Shown here in pieces: positions 60,180-64,000 of a stretch of 64,000 nucleotides of DNA. The notes under the pieces are model-generated. The model worked only from the letters and a program-made list of their open reading frames with translations, made no database searches and had not been told where the DNA came from. Positions within the stretch are counted from its first letter, which is position 1, and every line of letters starts with the position of its first letter. The DNA comes from Meghimatium bilineatum (taxonomy: Eukaryota > Mollusca > Gastropoda > Stylommatophora > Philomycidae). Both the position numbers and the translations under genes were made by a program. The stretch lies in assembly GCA_034231615.1 (NCBI GenBank), contig CM067322.1, forward strand, positions 100,325,087 through 100,389,086, written 5' to 3'.

Positions 60180-61070
60180 GCTCTTTTGTTTGGTCCGATT
60201 TTTCATTGGCTGGCGTATCAACTATTTCCGTTTATATCCGTATTAACATTGTTTTACGCAGCTCCTGCATTTCCAGCGCGAAATGGGTAGCTTCTTGGCT
60301 ATTCATCTCTTTATGACCACGGAAAACAGGATAGTCGTATCATTACACACTCCGTGTTTGACCAGTGTGCAGGAACCATCTGGAGAAACGATTAGTTTTC
60401 CTTATTTACGTGCCTGACCTGTAATGTTTTGTTTGTTTACCTTGTCAATTTGGTGGGTTTTCACTAGTACTTGTAAAAATGAGGTTGTGTCAGAAACACA
60501 TATCACAATCTATAAATTGATCCACCTTTTTTATGTACAGAAGTACACGTGACCATTCAAACAGCTGAAATCATCTTTTCAAAGATAACAGTTGTTTTTC
60601 TAAATATCAATTTCTAAAAAAATTGTGTCAAGTGGACGAGGATATCACCAAATATTTCATTTCTGTCCGACAAAATTGGACATGTTTCTATAAGAGAAAT
60701 CATTTAAGTTTAGGTTGTTAGAAAACACAAGCTAACATTGATTTAACATTTCTGATATCACCAGATATGATAAATAAAATACAAAAACGATATTCTTCAT
60801 GAGAAAATTGCTTGTGCACAGCTTGATGTTACAACTTGAGGCCGGGGGTGGGAGTTATGGAATATATTTCACAATCTGAAGTCGCATACTAATCTTAATA
60901 TACAATTGGGGATGGGAGGGGGGGGGCTTATTTCTGGGGGTTTCCCCATTCTTTCACAGGTAGCGTAGGGTGAATTGTTAGTGGGAACTCCGAATAACCT
61001 ATTTTAGTAGGTAGGTAGCTCTTCCCTCCCCCTTTTCCCCACCAGAAACACGTATTTGCGGCCCATAGAA
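60180..61070. other. intergenic, unassigned
   Basis: No coding or repeat signature recognised; a G run lies at 60920-60927. Confidence 0.35.
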
Positions 61071-61074
61071 TATT

Positions 61075-61315
61075 TGCACTGGCTTCGCATGTAAGTGGTC
61101 CTGGGTTCATTCCCCAATTGAGGCGGAAATGTTTTTCAGATCGCATCGGCTCCCGGGACGACCCAACCTTACATGGGTACCGCAATAATCCGGGCAGTAA
61201 AGACTGCTAGGGAGAGGAGATGGCTACCGCCCTCATTTGCAGGGACACTGAAATGTGAGATCGCCAACATCTCATACCTCTACGGCATTAATAAATGCTA
61301 TGGGTTACTTTACTT
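61075..61315 (+). mobile_element. possible tRNA-derived SINE
   Basis: A B-box-like cctgggttcattccccaatt is followed by acatgggtaccgcaataatc, ctgctagggagaggagatgg and ctcatacctctacggcatta. The A-box region is weak (ggcttcgcatgtaagtgg). The (TA)n tract follows 25 bp later. Confidence 0.5.
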
Positions 61316-61337
61316 ATTTTTTATAATTTTAACTAGG

Positions 61338-61547
<210 letters not shown>

Positions 61548-61814
61548 CATATATTATATAATATAATATGGTACATTTTATAATATTGTATATAATATTG
61601 TATAATATATATATATAAATATAATGTTGTAGTGCAGCTCCGGGCGTCTATTTTTTTTTTTAATTTTTTGCAAGATTCGGGGATTACCAACCTTTTTTTG
61701 TCTAAGTTCATAGTGAACTTTGTATATTCTTAGTAACTTTGTATATTCTTAGTAAGTTCATAGTGAACATTTATTCATATATGAATAAATATCGTTTAAA
61801 TATTTACATTTCTA

Positions 61815-62275
61815 TGGCCACATGAAGAGTCTGTGTCTCCACGAAGGATATGTGTCCCAATGAAGGATATGTGCCCTCATGAAGGGTATGTGCCCCCATG
61901 AAGGATCAGTGCCCCCATGAAAAGTCTGTGTCATCCCTCCATGAAGGTCTGTGCCCGCATGAAGGGTCTGCGAACCCTAGAGTGTGTGGTTCCCCCATGC
62001 AATATAGGTGCCCGCCTTGAGATGTATGTAGCCCTCAGAACGGTCTGTACCCCCTAGACGGGTCTGTGTCCCCATGAAGGGTCTGTGTAGCCTAAACAGG
62101 TCTGTGTTCCCCTAGACGGGTCTGTGCCCCCATGAAAATTACGTGCATCCCATGAGCGGTCTGTTCCCCCATGAAGCTTATGTGCTCCTCTAGACGGTGA
62201 TGCCCATGAATGGACTGTGGTCCCCTAGACAGATCTATGCCCCCCAGATGGGGACTGTGCCCCATATCAGGGACG
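61815..62275. repeat. degenerate minisatellite: catgaagggtctgtgcccc modules
   Basis: About twenty 18-24 bp modules of the form ccccatgaagggtctgtg or cctagacgggtctgtg, irregular in length. Confidence 0.85.
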
Positions 62276-62499
62276 TAGATATGTTTTCAGTTTGTGGTGG
62301 GTTTACCTAAAACAATTGTGTGTGTGTTTTTGTTGTTGTTGATGTGTGCGTCGTGAGTTATTAGTAAAAGTAAAACAACATTACCGTGTTCTAGAATTTA
62401 CTTGTTGGATTTCAGTTTTGCTGCAGTGAGTACATATTACCTACAACAAAATGACATTCACCCAGTGTTAATTGTAATTGCTCAAATTTTCAGAAAATC

Positions 62500-62521
62500 C
62501 TTAATTTGGGGGGGGGGTGGG
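62500..62521. repeat. G-rich run
   Basis: ggggggggg tggggggcgg; error-prone. Confidence 0.7.
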
Positions 62522-62621
62522 GGGCGGAACCTAAGCACCTAATACTAAAAATAATATTATAATTTCCTAAGGGGCTCGAACTCCAAACCCAACTCTCTCT
62601 TCCTTATCTACGGACGTGCAC

Positions 62622-62740
62622 ACTAGACGTGTCTCTGCCGCCCTCTAGACGTGTCTGTGCTGCCCTCTAGAGGGGTCTGTTGCTGCCCTCTAGACGGGTC
62701 TGTGCTGCCCTCTAGACGGGTCTGTGTTCCCCTAAAATTT
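62622..62740. repeat. 22-25 bp tandem repeat related to the 61.8 kb array
   Basis: Four to five copies of gccctctagacgggtctgtg ct; the same tagacgggtctgtg core occurs at 62055-62125. Confidence 0.88.
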
Positions 62741-62744
62741 CAAA

Positions 62745-63610
62745 TATTCTCTTTAATCAGGTTCGTAGATAAGGAGGGGGAAGTTGTGGTGCTCAAACCC
62801 ACCCACCTCTTAGCCGATGGGAACATGTCTTTCAGTGCTAGCAACTTAACCAAAAAGCCTGTGTAACTGAGACGACATCCATACTTATATAAAGTTGTCT
62901 CAATGACATGGTGGTGTAAAGGGAATGTTTATGGATGCATGTTTACTCCCCGATGTGAGGCCTTCCAGTGCGCCATTATCCCAGGATTACCATATCCTGC
63001 CAGAGGTACGGCACACACATCTGGGCAAACCATCTCATCATTTCTGTGTCAGATGTGTTCATTCGCGGTGATGGCACATCTAGCATTCCCCGTCACCTAG
63101 GAGTCAGCCACACAAGGACGATGGTACAACGTCCACCAGCCAGCATCTATTAGTCATCTATGGGGATTATTATATAGAAGACAATAGTAATAAATTGAAA
63201 CAAGATTGAAATAAATGGCAGGGATAATTTGTTCACATGATGACAGGTTGTAAGCTATTTTCCAACCTTCCTTAGTCGTATCCAACGAAATGCATGGAAA
63301 GAATACAATTGCCCTATTCACATCACCCTGAACTAGAAGTACAGGCGCAGGTTGCCTCACGGGCGACATGTCCCGCCGGTTGCCACACGGGCGACATGTG
63401 TAGAATAGAAAGTTTGAAATGGTTTGAAATCATAGAACTAAAAAAGGGAACACAAAAGGTTGCCGACCTCTGGTCTACAACATAAGACCTTCTGGTCAAT
63501 TGGAAATCAAGCCTTCTCAAAGGCTCATTTGCATGTTCCCGTGATTTTCATAGGTTACTATAATTATATACTTTGTGTGACATCCAATGAGAACCAAGGG
63601 AACAGTCAGA
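62745..63610. other. intergenic, unassigned
   Basis: Short ORFs only. A tandem cgggcgacatgt pair lies at 63360-63398. No domain recognised. Confidence 0.35.
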
Positions 63611-63614
63611 TGAG

Positions 63615-64000
63615 TCATTGTCAGTCAGTCAGTTCCTCTTTTGCTACGTTTAGCACATAGGGCGGATGTCATAGTTCTCCATGCCTGTCGGTCAGTTGTC
63701 AAGGATTGCAGATCTTGTGCATTTATGCCTGTTGATTTTAGTTCATTCATAAAAGTTCTTCTGAGCGTTGTTTTTGTTCTTACCTGTTTTCTTTTTCTGT
63801 CTGGTGTCCACATGGCTTGTCGTGGAATTCCTTCATTCTAAGTATGTGGCCGATGTATGTCCAGCGGCGTTTTCTTTGCCATTGTAGACGACTTGATTTC
63901 CCATTAGCCAATCTTATTCTTCGTTTAGGTGTCTATTAGGCTTGCTATATCTTCAGTCCAGTCGCAAGGACGAAGTTACCAGTCTTCACTAGGTCAGAAC
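63615..64000 (-). mobile_element. LINE RT C-terminal fragment, runs off the window
   Basis: The minus strand encodes WTYIGHILRMKEFHDKP, a KTTLRRTFMNELKSTGINAQ block and LQSLTTDRQAWRTMTSALCA then KRSKRGTD and a stop near 63625, a typical RTE-like C-terminus. Confidence 0.82.

Noticed and set aside
63154..63369. Small ORF and others in 62.7-63.5 kb
   Set aside because: Short, no conserved motif, and no splice-compatible neighbours.

Overview
This is a repeat-rich stretch of an animal nuclear genome. Its introns obey GT-AG, it contains many decayed non-LTR retrotransposons, SINEs, mariner/Tc1 remnants and minisatellites, and its two host genes have close vertebrate relatives. The mixture of elements looks lophotrochozoan, most likely a mollusc and perhaps a gastropod. 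That assignment is an inference; no species can be read from the sequence.

Only two host genes could be recognised, both apparently complete and arranged head to head. LIN52, the small MuvB/DREAM subunit, lies on the minus strand in six coding exons from 10724 down to 487 and encodes 116 residues. ALDH6A1, mitochondrial (methyl)malonate-semialdehyde dehydrogenase, lies on the plus strand in thirteen coding exons from 11087 to 44751 and encodes 524 residues. Their start codons are 362 bp apart, so they probably share a bidirectional promoter (10725-11086), which holds an inverted CCAAT box and a DR1-like nuclear-receptor site. As far as I recall, the same divergent LIN52/ALDH6A1 pair exists on human chromosome 14q24, so this looks like very old conserved microsynteny. 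No single ORF of useful length covers either gene; both were assembled exon by exon from conserved peptides, splice sites and phase.

Almost everything else is repeats. Non-LTR families, named here only for this window: LINE-A (RT plus RNase H; main copy 4400-7040); LINE-B (RT plus C-terminal C2H2 finger; main copy 16085-17632); LINE-C (Jockey-like, 55282-58503, with a 13-bp target-site duplication); LINE-D, -E and -F (mostly RNase H and 3' ends); LINE-G, -H and other RT tails. Short elements: SINE1, a family of about 25 copies with a conserved hairpin in a short form (A) and a long form (B) and a (GAA)n tail; SINE2, SINE3 and two further tRNA-like families. DNA transposons: a deleted mariner with intact termini (26331-27044), a truncated mariner (50760-51495) and a decayed Tc1-like element (20180-20930). 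At least a dozen minisatellites (24-59 bp units) and two very long (TA)n tracts fill introns and flanks.

From 44752 to 64000 I found no host gene, only repeats and unassigned sequence. I saw no new enzymatic or defence system. The most useful observations are the conserved gene pair with its shared promoter, the two-state SINE1 hairpin family whose 3' end matches resident LINEs, and several nested insertions whose target-site duplications fix element boundaries.
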